Part shown: piece by piece, positions 31,533 to 38,598 of the stretch
How the letters are laid out: each line of letters begins with the position of its first letter
Position numbering within the stretch: position 1 is the stretch's first letter
Virus record (IMG/VR): IMGVR_UViG_3300035670_013255
Location: 1 to 39,219 of that record
Length of the DNA: 39,219 nt
Direction: 5' to 3' (one strand)
DNA from: a virus
Position numbers and translations under genes: made by a program
The notes under the pieces: model-generated
What the model was told of the DNA's origin: nothing
What the model saw: only the letters and a program-made list of their open reading frames with translations
The model's database searches: none

Positions 31533-31556
31533 ATTTGTAAAAAAATAAAAATCAAA

Positions 31557-31700
31557 ATGGCAAAAACCACTACATCAACCGTTAGAAATCATCTCTCAAA
31601 ACCTAAGAAAAAAAGAGCTGGTAGACATTCAAAGAAAAAAACATCTAGTAATAAAAATTGTAAAAACTATAAAAAGAAGTATAGAGGACAAGGTAGATAA
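31557..31700 (+). CDS. Tiny very basic protein
   Basis: 47 residues: 18 Lys or Arg, no Asp or Glu. It begins MAKTTTSTVRNHLSK, followed by a PKKKRAGRHSKKK segment and a KKKYRGQGR end. A late-type promoter with a 24-base A-rich leader suggests strong late expression. By composition it may bind DNA or RNA, like small DNA-condensing or capsid-associated phage proteins; this is inference, and no homology is recognised. Single Cys at residue 35. Confidence 0.7.
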   Translation: MAKTTTSTVRNHLSKPKKKRAGRHSKKKTSSNKNCKNYKKKYRGQGR

Positions 31701-31716
31701 AACTAATCTTATCATC

Positions 31717-31726
31717 TTTATATAAA
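31717..31726 (+). promoter_or_regulatory. Late-type-like motif TTTATATAAA, 4 bases before ATG
   Basis: TTTATATAAA, TTTA, then the ATG at 31731. The sequence departs from the consensus at the end but the spacing fits. Confidence 0.45.
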
Positions 31727-31730
31727 TTTA

Positions 31731-32066
31731 ATGGATATTATTTTACAATTTTTTTGGATTAATTTAATTTTATTTTTACACTTTAATACTGATGTGATTT
31801 ATCAATATTTAAAGATAACAAAATTGAAATTATTTAAAATTAAGGAATTTGAGAATTATAAATTAGAAAATCCTAAAGCGGATTATTATTCCTATTTGAG
31901 GATAAAACATAAAAATTTTTTTGTAAACCTCCTTACTTGTAAACCTTGTTTTCTTTTTTGGATTTGTTTATTGATTTGTATTATTTATTCATCACTAATT
32001 CTATTTCCAGTTATTTACCTAACTTCTTATATAATATATAAAATACTTGATAAACATGTCTATTGA
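31731..32066 (+). CDS. Membrane protein with CxxC-containing helix
   Basis: 111 residues, a hydrophobic N-terminus (about 1-25), a charged middle, then FFVNLLTCKPCFLFWICLL and a last helix reaching residue 105. The CKPCxxFW arrangement recalls small DUF1360-type membrane proteins (CxxCxxxW) but the rest does not match clearly. Overlaps the next gene by 11 bases. Confidence 0.6.
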   Translation: MDIILQFFWINLILFLHFNTDVIYQYLKITKLKLFKIKEFENYKLENPKADYYSYLRIKHKNFFVNLLTCKPCFLFWICLLICIIYSSLILFPVIYLTSYIIYKILDKHVY

Positions 32067-32343
32067 AAAAGTAAAAATATCCAGAACATTAGTAGTGAAT
32101 TCACCTATTCATCTTTGGAAATTAATTAAGACGAAGGATGAAATATTGCAATTAAATTCACATCTAAATATATTTTGTTACTATGTTGATAAATATTTAA
32201 ATGGATGTAGGTGTGATGATGAATCAAATAAAGAAACCATAAACAATGAATATCAGATAATTAAAAACACATCGACCTTAGTGGAGTTTATCAAAACTCA
32301 ATTTAATTGTAATACAGTTATTTTTAATGATAATGATTGGTAA
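32056..32343 (+). CDS. Hypothetical protein
   Basis: 95 residues from the ATG at 32056, inside the end of the previous gene (an in-frame extension to 32047 adds only a few residues). CYYVDKYLNGCRCDDESN (from about residue 40) has three cysteines near an acidic stretch, suggestive of a metal site but not a known one. Ends at a bidirectional terminator. Confidence 0.6.
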   Translation: MSIEKVKISRTLVVNSPIHLWKLIKTKDEILQLNSHLNIFCYYVDKYLNGCRCDDESNKETINNEYQIIKNTSTLVEFIKTQFNCNTVIFNDNDW

Positions 32344-32346
32344 TAA

Positions 32347-32373
32347 AAAACCCATACTTTAAGTATGGGTTTT
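32347..32373. terminator. Bidirectional terminator
   Basis: AAAACCCATACTT and AAGTATGGGTTTT are complementary and almost contiguous, with A and T runs on both sides. It lies between convergent genes ending at 32343 and 32378. Confidence 0.85.
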
Positions 32374-32377
32374 ATTT

Positions 32378-32794
32378 TTAGTTAGCCTCTACGACTTCGA
32401 TGTCAAAAACTAGTTCTTCTCCTGCCAGTGGATGGTTTCCATCAACCACCACATGATCTTCGTAAACTTCAGTCACTAAAACTTGAACTGGTTGATTATC
32501 ATCAGCGACCGCTTGTAATGTTTGACCAACCTGAACAGGTCCAGGTAGTTTGTCTAATGGAACTTTAACAATAAGCTCTTCTCTTACAGAGCCATAGGCT
32601 TCTTCTGGTTTGATGTTTATTGTTACTAAATCGCCAACTTTTTTTCCAATTAAAGCATTTTCAAATCCTGGAATGATTTGACCAGCCCCAATCTGGAAAT
32701 AAAGAGGGTCTTTACCTGATGATGTATCAAAAACATCGCCATTTGTAAATCTTCCGGTGTAGTGTACTTTAACTGTACTTCCTTGTTGAATCAT
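32378..32794 (-). CDS. FKBP/SlyD-type peptidyl-prolyl isomerase
   Basis: 138 residues. VKVHYTGRFTNGDVFDTS, YFQIGAGQIIPGFENALIG and VTINIKPEEAYG are the FKBP core; the inserted segment before LVTEVYEDHVVVDGNHPLAG is the SlyD-type IF chaperone domain. The metal-binding His-rich tail of SlyD is absent. It catalyses prolyl isomerisation and may aid folding of virion or host proteins. This family is uncommon in phages. No clear late-type motif upstream. Confidence 0.9.
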   Translation of the reverse strand: MIQQGSTVKVHYTGRFTNGDVFDTSSGKDPLYFQIGAGQIIPGFENALIGKKVGDLVTINIKPEEAYGSVREELIVKVPLDKLPGPVQVGQTLQAVADDNQPVQVLVTEVYEDHVVVDGNHPLAGEELVFDIEVVEAN

Positions 32795-32836
32795 GATATT
32801 TGTTTTTCTTTATTATAGATAAATAAAATTGAAAGT

Positions 32837-33112
32837 TTAATAGGAAGCTTCTATCTCAACTATTTTATTGGTTGAGTTTGACTTTTCTGAAATTCCTTTT
32901 ATTCTTAATGTATGGTGATTTGGAAGCTTTACTGATGTGTCATAATACCATTTGTTACCAACCTTATATTGAAAGGAGTTACCAAGGAAATCATCTATAT
33001 CCCATTCTGTAGAATTAATTGGCACATCAATATTAATGATGTAAGTTTGTGGATTAGTTTTTAATCCACTTAAAAAAAGTTTTTTTAGTTCTTTGAATTT
33101 CAACATATCCAT
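32837..33112 (-). CDS. Hypothetical protein overlapping the Nudix-like gene
   Basis: 91 residues starting MDMLKFKELKKLFLSGL (a second ATG at 33106). The first 59 bases overlap the end of the Nudix-like gene in a different frame, across a run of seven T and seven A (minus strand A7 then C then T7). It may be a separate gene with a large overlap, or the two may be one protein joined by a frameshift or by a sequence error. The body is beta-rich and ends in VEIEASY. No family recognised. Confidence 0.5.
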   Translation of the reverse strand: MDMLKFKELKKLFLSGLKTNPQTYIINIDVPINSTEWDIDDFLGNSFQYKVGNKWYYDTSVKLPNHHTLRIKGISEKSNSTNKIVEIEASY

Positions 33113-33644
33113 CAGGGTTAAATTGTTCTTTAGTTAGGTTACAAGTAAATTGATGTCCTTTATACTTGGCTATAAGTCCAGGATAAGACATCGAACTTCC
33201 ATTAAATTGTATATCTTTATGATCGGTAAGTTGTGATGCGGAAACTTTTATATTTAATTCCTCTTTAATTCCTCTTACACCAGCCACAGATGGTGATTCT
33301 CCAAATTTCATTTTCTCTGAAACAGAAGACAACATCTTTCTTTTTCTTACCCTACCATCATTGAATTCTTGTCTATCCTCAATGAGATGATAAATATTTT
33401 CTTCCTCATCTTTATAGAAAACTTCTACCCCAACAAATTCAATAATTCTATGAAGTGATTCTCCATTCTCTATTAACTGACATTCATTATTCACTAACTC
33501 CTCATATAGATCTTGTAAGTCTTTAGCCTTACCGGTTCCCCAACTTGAAATAGGTATTGAAAATTTTCGCAAGTAATTCTCTAGTTCCTCTACTGACTGA
33601 AAATCTTTTGATTTAAAGTCTTCAAATAGTTTTATAAAACGCAT
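33054..33644 (-). CDS. Nudix-like protein with capsid-targeting-like N-terminus
   Basis: 196 residues. MRFIKLFEDFKSKDF matches the shared N-terminal peptide, with a predicted cut after LFE. Near residues 120-140, GESPSVAGVRGIKEELNI fits the Nudix box E-x7-R-x-U-x-E-E, keeping the paired Glu but with Gly in place of the first Glu after Arg and no Gly at the box start. The last strand and helix (GYVEIQRTKKTFFKW) also fit a Nudix fold. Activity may therefore be reduced or changed. Usual Nudix substrates are nucleoside diphosphates linked to another moiety. A perfect late-type motif lies four bases upstream. Confidence 0.65.
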   Translation of the reverse strand: MRFIKLFEDFKSKDFQSVEELENYLRKFSIPISSWGTGKAKDLQDLYEELVNNECQLIENGESLHRIIEFVGVEVFYKDEEENIYHLIEDRQEFNDGRVRKRKMLSSVSEKMKFGESPSVAGVRGIKEELNIKVSASQLTDHKDIQFNGSSMSYPGLIAKYKGHQFTCNLTKEQFNPDGYVEIQRTKKTFFKWIKN

Positions 33645-33648
33645 AGCA

Positions 33649-33658
33649 TATATATTAA
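33649..33658 (-). promoter_or_regulatory. Late-type promoter TTAATATATA, 4 bases before ATG
   Basis: Minus-strand TTAATATATA, TGCT, then the ATG at 33644 of the Nudix-like gene. Confidence 0.65.
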
Positions 33659-33686
33659 ACTTATCATATTATTATTTAATAATAGT

Positions 33687-34370
33687 ATGAGGGAATCTTT
33701 CACTGAGTATAAAAAAACAATTGAATTAAATGTGATTAATTGTTCTTTCATATATGCCGGTGATGTTATTAACTCTAAAGATGAGTCTTTTCAACAAATA
33801 AAAAATACACCACTAACATCTCCTTCTTTCATAAGAAATTGTATCATTGACATCTATAACAAAAGTTTTCAAGAATTAATTTTAAGAGCCAAAGAGTTTG
33901 TTATAGCAGAAGAGTCATTAGTTGATAATGAGTTTTATAAATCCGACCTCTTAACAAAGATTAGAAATTTAGGAATTGATAATCATTATTGGTTTTTAAG
34001 TGAAAAGAAATCTTTTTTAATTGACACATTTTCAAATCAAACAGATAGAATTATGCCCAATTACTTTTATGAATCAAAAAAGTATGATGGGTTGAACTTA
34101 GATGTTTTGCACTGTCCACTTATTGTGGAAGATGAAGGCGAGACGATTGTTTATGTTACTGACAGACCAATTCAGAGTTTATGTTATGTAATTCAAAATA
34201 TGGACTACACAATAACTAAATGTGAAGAAGATGTTAAAGAACCACATCTAATGACATGGAAACATGAAATAAAATATCCTTTTTATAATTGCGATTATAA
34301 CTCATATAAAATTATTATCAAAAATATATCTCAGATTAGAAATCAAAAAATAAATGAATTACTTAAATGA
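33687..34370 (+). CDS. Hypothetical protein
   Basis: 227 residues starting MRESFTEYKKTIELNVINCS. The opening is slightly like the tagged class but lacks its pattern. There is no signal, membrane segment or motif that I recognise; scattered Cys and Trp do not form a site. ATGA overlap with the next gene shows the two are expressed together. Confidence 0.6.
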   Translation: MRESFTEYKKTIELNVINCSFIYAGDVINSKDESFQQIKNTPLTSPSFIRNCIIDIYNKSFQELILRAKEFVIAEESLVDNEFYKSDLLTKIRNLGIDNHYWFLSEKKSFLIDTFSNQTDRIMPNYFYESKKYDGLNLDVLHCPLIVEDEGETIVYVTDRPIQSLCYVIQNMDYTITKCEEDVKEPHLMTWKHEIKYPFYNCDYNSYKIIIKNISQIRNQKINELLK

Positions 34371-34744
34371 CAATTGATCTAAATGATATACCAATTGGAG
34401 TTGCTGAATCTCAATACCAACTAGATATATTAAAGTCTGGAAAAATTTATAAAGAATTACTTAAAATGAGTGAAAAAAAATATACTTGTATTATAGTTTC
34501 AATGCCGGTTTATAATGTTTTGGTGCACCATGATAAGTTTTATCAGAACCCATTCGATTCAATAGAATCAACTACTGAAGTGGGTATATTCTGTGGATAT
34601 AAAGTTTTTTTGGACCTGACTCTACAAGAAAATTTGATTCAACTCACTTATGATTTTCAAGAGAAGAGAGATAATGTTTTAGATAATCTTCTAGAAAATG
34701 AGGAAATAAAAAAAGACCTTAAAATTAAGGTCTTAAATTGTTAA
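34367..34744 (+). CDS. Hypothetical protein
   Basis: 125 residues, starting MTIDLNDIPIGVAESQYQLD, alpha/beta with an acidic C-terminal helix. It is the second gene of a pair joined by ATGA. Its last seven codons lie in a hairpin that also encodes the end of the convergent DHH gene. No family recognised. Confidence 0.6.
   Translation: MTIDLNDIPIGVAESQYQLDILKSGKIYKELLKMSEKKYTCIIVSMPVYNVLVHHDKFYQNPFDSIESTTEVGIFCGYKVFLDLTLQENLIQLTYDFQEKRDNVLDNLLENEEIKKDLKIKVLNC
34713..34734. terminator. Bidirectional terminator inside both coding ends
   Basis: AAGACCTTAA and TTAAGGTCTT form a 10-base stem with a 2-base loop (effective loop larger). Both convergent reading frames run through it: the plus gene stops at 34744 and the minus gene at 34725. 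Confidence 0.75.
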
Positions 34745-36236
34745 ATTTTTTGAAGTTTATAACTTTCTTTTCCGTTGTTGGTTTTATCACTTTACCATAT
34801 GGATCAAGTTTAGTCACCTGTTCTGTTGGAATAACCTTATAATCTTCTGGTTTATCTTGTTCTCTACTTTCACCCGCTTCGCCCCAAACCGTTTGTATAG
34901 GAAAATTAACACCTGAAAGATCGGTTATGATTTTATTTTTAAACATATCGATGAATCTAACTCCTTCAAAACCTTTACTGTTACATGTACCAAATATATT
35001 TGAAATAGAACCAATTCCACCGTGGCCTCCTGAAACAGTAATTTCATCTTGTCCGATTGAAGTATCTGGATCATAATAACCTAAATGCTGTTGGAAATTT
35101 TTTAATAACTCTGTCATATAAACTCCCAAATCATCAACTGTTTTACCATTCTTTAACACCGGTAGATTCTGAGTCTCAGTCATAGGTTTATAAGAACAAA
35201 CTTGAAGTGTTCCTCCATATTGGAGTAGAATAAATTTAGGTTCTTTTGATAATAGTCCGTTTTTGAAATCTGTTTCAATTATAGAACGAGCTCTTAACGC
35301 ATTAGCCCAAGTTCCAGTAGGAACAAATGCTAAATCACCAATCATTGTATAACCATCTAATCTAATTTTACCAGCTGATAAAAAGTCATTCATAAAGTCT
35401 TGATGTGATTGATAGTTCTTTTTAGCTCCACCTAACTTTCCTCTTGTTTTTTGTTGCATTTGATTCAATCTCCATTCGGAGTCAGAAATAAAGTCTTTTG
35501 ATTGACCTTTCATAGGTCCTGATGGAAACACATTATGTTCACCGTAAACAGTTTTCATCACATTGAAAATTGAATATATTGATGCATCTTTACAATTGTG
35601 AATAACTGATATAAGTGTTTGATGATCAGCTCTTTTTAAGAATTGATTAAAAGCTGCTGCGAATTCAAGTCTTTTATTTGGAGATTTTTTAATTTCAGAT
35701 AAATCAAAATCTAAAAGTCTTGACCAACTAACATTGTATTGTTGATACTTTGCAGCATCAATCATATCTATTACAGACAGAACTAACTCATCTTGTGGGA
35801 CTCCAAGTGATTGACAAATCGCTTCATAAGCTGAAGCTGTTTTTTTCTTTTGAACTGGAGAAGATTTATATTTCTCTAAATCTTCAGCACTGAATGATCC
35901 GTGATGATCTAAGTAATAGTCGATATATTGGTCTCTTTCATCACCTGGCATACTTGCAAAATCTACCACAACATTTATGAGTTTAGGATCTACTGATGTG
36001 TATTTCCAACCATCCATATAATTTAAGATACCATATTTCTCTATTGTAAAACCTTTATTAAGAAGATACTTCTTAACTTCGATTGCTGAAAAAATTCCAT
36101 CCATATCATCATGTGTATATAGAGCTACGACTTTTCCTTTTTTTCCTTTTCTCATCCAATATTCTTGATCTACTGGAAGTCTTGGTGATGCCTCTTCGTT
36201 GAGAGGCATAAAATTATTGAAGTTTCTTATTTTCAT
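34725..36236 (-). CDS. DHH-family phosphoesterase with capsid-targeting-like N-terminus
   Basis: 503 residues. The tag region reads MKIRNFNNFMPLNEEASP, with a predicted cut after LNE. The DHH core follows: THDDMDG (41-47), VVVDFA (90-94) with Asp92, and LDHHG (109-113). GGHGGIGS (403-410) matches the DHHA1 GGH region. Long insertions between them make it larger than NrnA-type enzymes. The superfamily degrades nanoRNAs, cyclic dinucleotides, pAp, or single-stranded DNA. If it is packaged and injected it could destroy cyclic-nucleotide alarm signals; this is inference. Perfect late-type motif four bases upstream. Confidence 0.85.
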   Translation of the reverse strand: MKIRNFNNFMPLNEEASPRLPVDQEYWMRKGKKGKVVALYTHDDMDGIFSAIEVKKYLLNKGFTIEKYGILNYMDGWKYTSVDPKLINVVVDFASMPGDERDQYIDYYLDHHGSFSAEDLEKYKSSPVQKKKTASAYEAICQSLGVPQDELVLSVIDMIDAAKYQQYNVSWSRLLDFDLSEIKKSPNKRLEFAAAFNQFLKRADHQTLISVIHNCKDASIYSIFNVMKTVYGEHNVFPSGPMKGQSKDFISDSEWRLNQMQQKTRGKLGGAKKNYQSHQDFMNDFLSAGKIRLDGYTMIGDLAFVPTGTWANALRARSIIETDFKNGLLSKEPKFILLQYGGTLQVCSYKPMTETQNLPVLKNGKTVDDLGVYMTELLKNFQQHLGYYDPDTSIGQDEITVSGGHGGIGSISNIFGTCNSKGFEGVRFIDMFKNKIITDLSGVNFPIQTVWGEAGESREQDKPEDYKVIPTEQVTKLDPYGKVIKPTTEKKVINFKKFNNLRP

Positions 36237-36239
36237 ATC

Positions 36240-36644
36240 TTATATATTAATTTTACAGATGGAAATATTTATATGGTCAAGTTCTTTTCTAATATGATTT
36301 ATTTTCCAACCATAATCTTTCAATCTTAAACTTGATATGTTGATAATATCATTGAATTCATCTGAGTCAACTAATTGCTCTAAATCAAATTCCACCATTC
36401 TTTGACTCATATTTTGGTAATTCTTCTTTCCAATATTTACTGATATATATGGTTCTAAATCAAATTTTAAATTTGAATAATCTGATGACTTTGTTATAAG
36501 TTTTTCTGTGAATTTTACATTTATATAGTAATCTTTTTCTTCTAAATCATAAAACATATCCTTTATATCCTCAGGATAAAGACCATATTTTTCGAGATAA
36601 TCTATCTCTTCATTATTCTCAAAGAATGGTTTTAGATATTTCAT
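36240..36644 (-). CDS. Tagged hypothetical protein (capsid-targeting-like N-terminus)
   Basis: 134 residues starting MKYLKPFFENNEEIDYLEKY, with FFE at the predicted cut. The remainder is acidic alpha/beta without a recognised domain. ATGA overlap with the upstream amidoligase gene, and its stop codon lies inside the promoter of the DHH gene, so the three genes are tightly packed. Confidence 0.65.
   Translation of the reverse strand: MKYLKPFFENNEEIDYLEKYGLYPEDIKDMFYDLEEKDYYINVKFTEKLITKSSDYSNLKFDLEPYISVNIGKKNYQNMSQRMVEFDLEQLVDSDEFNDIINISSLRLKDYGWKINHIRKELDHINISICKINI
36241..36250 (-). promoter_or_regulatory. Late-type promoter TTAATATATA, 4 bases before ATG
   Basis: Minus-strand TTAATATATA, AGAT, then the ATG at 36236 of the DHH gene. 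It overlaps the last bases of the upstream coding region. Confidence 0.65.
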
Positions 36645-38032
36645 TTTTTTGGTATAAATTTTCCGTAACCTTTCATCACTCCTTTATCGGTTCCTTTCTG
36701 ACCTTCTTCCTCAAATTTAGTATCAAAGAAATTATCATTATCTGTTACTACTTTAACATCACTATCCATAGATGCATAAGGTCCTAATTTACCACTTCTA
36801 AATACACCACCAAACATATCACCGTTAAGATATCCATCCATGAAATAGCAAGAATGCAATTGACTATCTTCAACCCTACAGTTAAGAACTTTAGAATTTT
36901 GAACATCGGTAAATTTTAACTTACATTTGGTTAGTTGTGAATTATCAATTTCTGAACCAACTATAAAACAATCTTCTAATATACCTTCCACTTTGCAGTT
37001 TATTAACTCTACTGATTTTAGTGTTGAATTTGTTTTAATTTGAGCATCCACTAATTCTATTGTTTGTGTATTGGTAACATAATTTATCATACACTCTTTT
37101 AAAGAATCAACAGAGTCAATTATATTGAACAAATTAGTAAAAATTTTACTATAATATGCGGATACAACATCATAATTACTATTCTGATCTATTTGAATTT
37201 GAACATTTGGAAAATCAATTATAAAGTTATCATATTTAGAAAAGTTTTTAAAAGTAGATATATTTGTTTCCAAATACTCTTCAAGTTTATTTATATCCTC
37301 TGAATTGAATCCTACATCTATACAATCATGTAGAGTTATAATAAATCTGTCTAAGAAATAAATAAGTTGACCAATATTTTTCTCATAGTCCTTACCACCT
37401 ATGTACCTAAATTCTAGCCTTTGTGAATTTTTATCATTGTTTATATGAAGAAAGTTTATACCATAATATTTGTCTGATGGTAGCCTTAGATTATTTTTTA
37501 CTACCTCAACTGGTATGTTGAAAAAGTCATATTCTTTATATGGAATTATCTTTTTAACTGTTTTAGCATAAACATTATTTTTTCTTGATGGAAAAACTCT
37601 GTAAATTTCATTTTCATCTATATTTAAAATCAATTTTAATACATTTAAATCATTAAGGTTTTTTTCTCCATCAAATGATATATTAAAATGTATCGATGAT
37701 TTTTCATTTGTATATCCATAGTTTTGGATAAATTTTATAATTTTTACCAAATAATATTTTGCATCGAAGTAGTTTAATGGACCAGTTACTAACTCAACCA
37801 TATTAGAACCACCTGATAAATCCGGTTCTATTTTGAAGTTTTTAGAATCAGGTGTCATATCCGAGTGGTATTGCCTAAACCCCCAGACCTTTACAGGATT
37901 CAGTTCTTGATTTAGCAATTCGAGTGTTTTATAGAAAGATAGTTCTTTCAGGTAAAATTCGAACTCAAATCCTATTTTTGAATTTTTTAATTTATTGGTT
38001 TGATTGAGAAACTTCTCAGAATATTTTTCCAT
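36641..38032 (-). CDS. Amidoligase-like (COOH-NH2 ligase) protein with pentapeptide-like beta-helix tail
   Basis: 463 residues from ATG 38032, set by the promoter rather than an in-frame 38077. KIGFEFEFYLKE (about 19-30), EPDLSGGSNMVELVTGPLNY (about 69-88) and SIHFNISFD match the first landmarks of the Amidoligase_2 / glutamine-synthetase-like fold (E-x-E metal residues, DxS...ElvS, HxHxS). The usual HVHxS is HFNIS here. The C-terminal part (about 330-430) has successive short units such as LKSVELINCKVEGILEDCFI, NSQLTKCKLKFTDV and CRVEDSQLHSCYF, like pentapeptide or right-handed beta-helix repeats. Such ligases join amino groups to carboxylates of peptides or proteins. A tag is not clear at the N-terminus (MEKYSEKFLNQ). 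Confidence 0.7.
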   Translation of the reverse strand: MEKYSEKFLNQTNKLKNSKIGFEFEFYLKELSFYKTLELLNQELNPVKVWGFRQYHSDMTPDSKNFKIEPDLSGGSNMVELVTGPLNYFDAKYYLVKIIKFIQNYGYTNEKSSIHFNISFDGEKNLNDLNVLKLILNIDENEIYRVFPSRKNNVYAKTVKKIIPYKEYDFFNIPVEVVKNNLRLPSDKYYGINFLHINNDKNSQRLEFRYIGGKDYEKNIGQLIYFLDRFIITLHDCIDVGFNSEDINKLEEYLETNISTFKNFSKYDNFIIDFPNVQIQIDQNSNYDVVSAYYSKIFTNLFNIIDSVDSLKECMINYVTNTQTIELVDAQIKTNSTLKSVELINCKVEGILEDCFIVGSEIDNSQLTKCKLKFTDVQNSKVLNCRVEDSQLHSCYFMDGYLNGDMFGGVFRSGKLGPYASMDSDVKVVTDNDNFFDTKFEEEGQKGTDKGVMKGYGKFIPKK

Positions 38033-38037
38033 GTCTT

Positions 38038-38047
38038 TATATATTAA
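38038..38047 (-). promoter_or_regulatory. Late-type promoter TTAATATATA, 5 bases before ATG
   Basis: Minus-strand TTAATATATA, AAGAC, then the ATG at 38032. Faces the plus-strand motif at 38101. Confidence 0.65.
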
Positions 38048-38100
38048 AAATCTATTTTTAAAACCTAAATACAACAAATACTTGAGGAGGTAGATTTGTT

Positions 38101-38110
38101 TTTATATATA
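38101..38110 (+). promoter_or_regulatory. Late-type promoter TTTATATATA
   Basis: Lies nine bases before a 14-codon frame and 59 bases before the ATG at 38170, in the divergent region after 38047. Confidence 0.5.
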
Positions 38111-38119
38111 ATTTCAATT

Positions 38120-38164
38120 ATGATAGGTAATAAATTAGTGGACATTCCACAGATAAGTAATTGA
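38120..38164 (+). CDS. Possible 14-residue leader peptide
   Basis: ATG nine bases after a late-type motif, reading MIGNKLVDIPQISN and stop, six bases before the next ATG. Could be a leader for the downstream gene or chance; no other support. Confidence 0.25.
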   Translation: MIGNKLVDIPQISN

Positions 38165-38169
38165 AATTA

Positions 38170-38559
38170 ATGGAGTTCTTCTGTGTATATTGCAAAACCC
38201 GTAAGAAATTTGATAAGTTTGTCAAAGTCAATCGTATTAAGAATAAGTATATTATTGATTTGAAAAAAATAATGGACGAAGAAGAAATAAATTTTTCCAA
38301 TGATAAGACTTATTTGAAAATTTTAGTTTTTAATAAAATACAACAAGCTATAGATAAAAAGAAAGATATTTATTACATTCCTGATTTCGATAATGAATTT
38401 TCGATAGAAAAATTACTCAACTTGAAAAAAATACTTGCTGAGAATAATTTTAATGTTTTAATTTTTTATAATGAATTTAGAAAAAGTCCAGAAGTAATTG
38501 ATGATGTTTTTTCAAATCTGTCGAAATTTTCCAACTCGCAAATAATAAGAGATTACTAA
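38170..38559 (+). CDS. Small protein with N-terminal CxxC
   Basis: 129 residues starting MEFFCVYCKTRKKFDKFVKV. CVYC is a possible zinc knuckle half, as in short phage proteins with a single-site zinc ribbon, but no second pair is present. The rest is charged and helical. A late-type motif lies upstream. No family recognised. Confidence 0.6.
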   Translation: MEFFCVYCKTRKKFDKFVKVNRIKNKYIIDLKKIMDEEEINFSNDKTYLKILVFNKIQQAIDKKKDIYYIPDFDNEFSIEKLLNLKKILAENNFNVLIFYNEFRKSPEVIDDVFSNLSKFSNSQIIRDY

Positions 38560-38563
38560 CCTT

Positions 38564-38573
38564 TTAATATATA
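38564..38573 (+). promoter_or_regulatory. Late-type promoter TTAATATATA, 25-base A-rich leader
   Basis: Perfect motif, 25-base leader, then ATG at 38599 of a probable structural gene. Same layout as at 12647 and 31523. Confidence 0.65.
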
Positions 38574-38598
38574 GCTGTATAAAAATTATAATTAAAAA

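Noticed and set aside
33687-34370. Additional member of the tagged protein class (MRESFTEYKK)
   Set aside because: It lacks the basic-hydrophobic-aromatic order and the hydrophobic-x-E-S end of the shared peptide.
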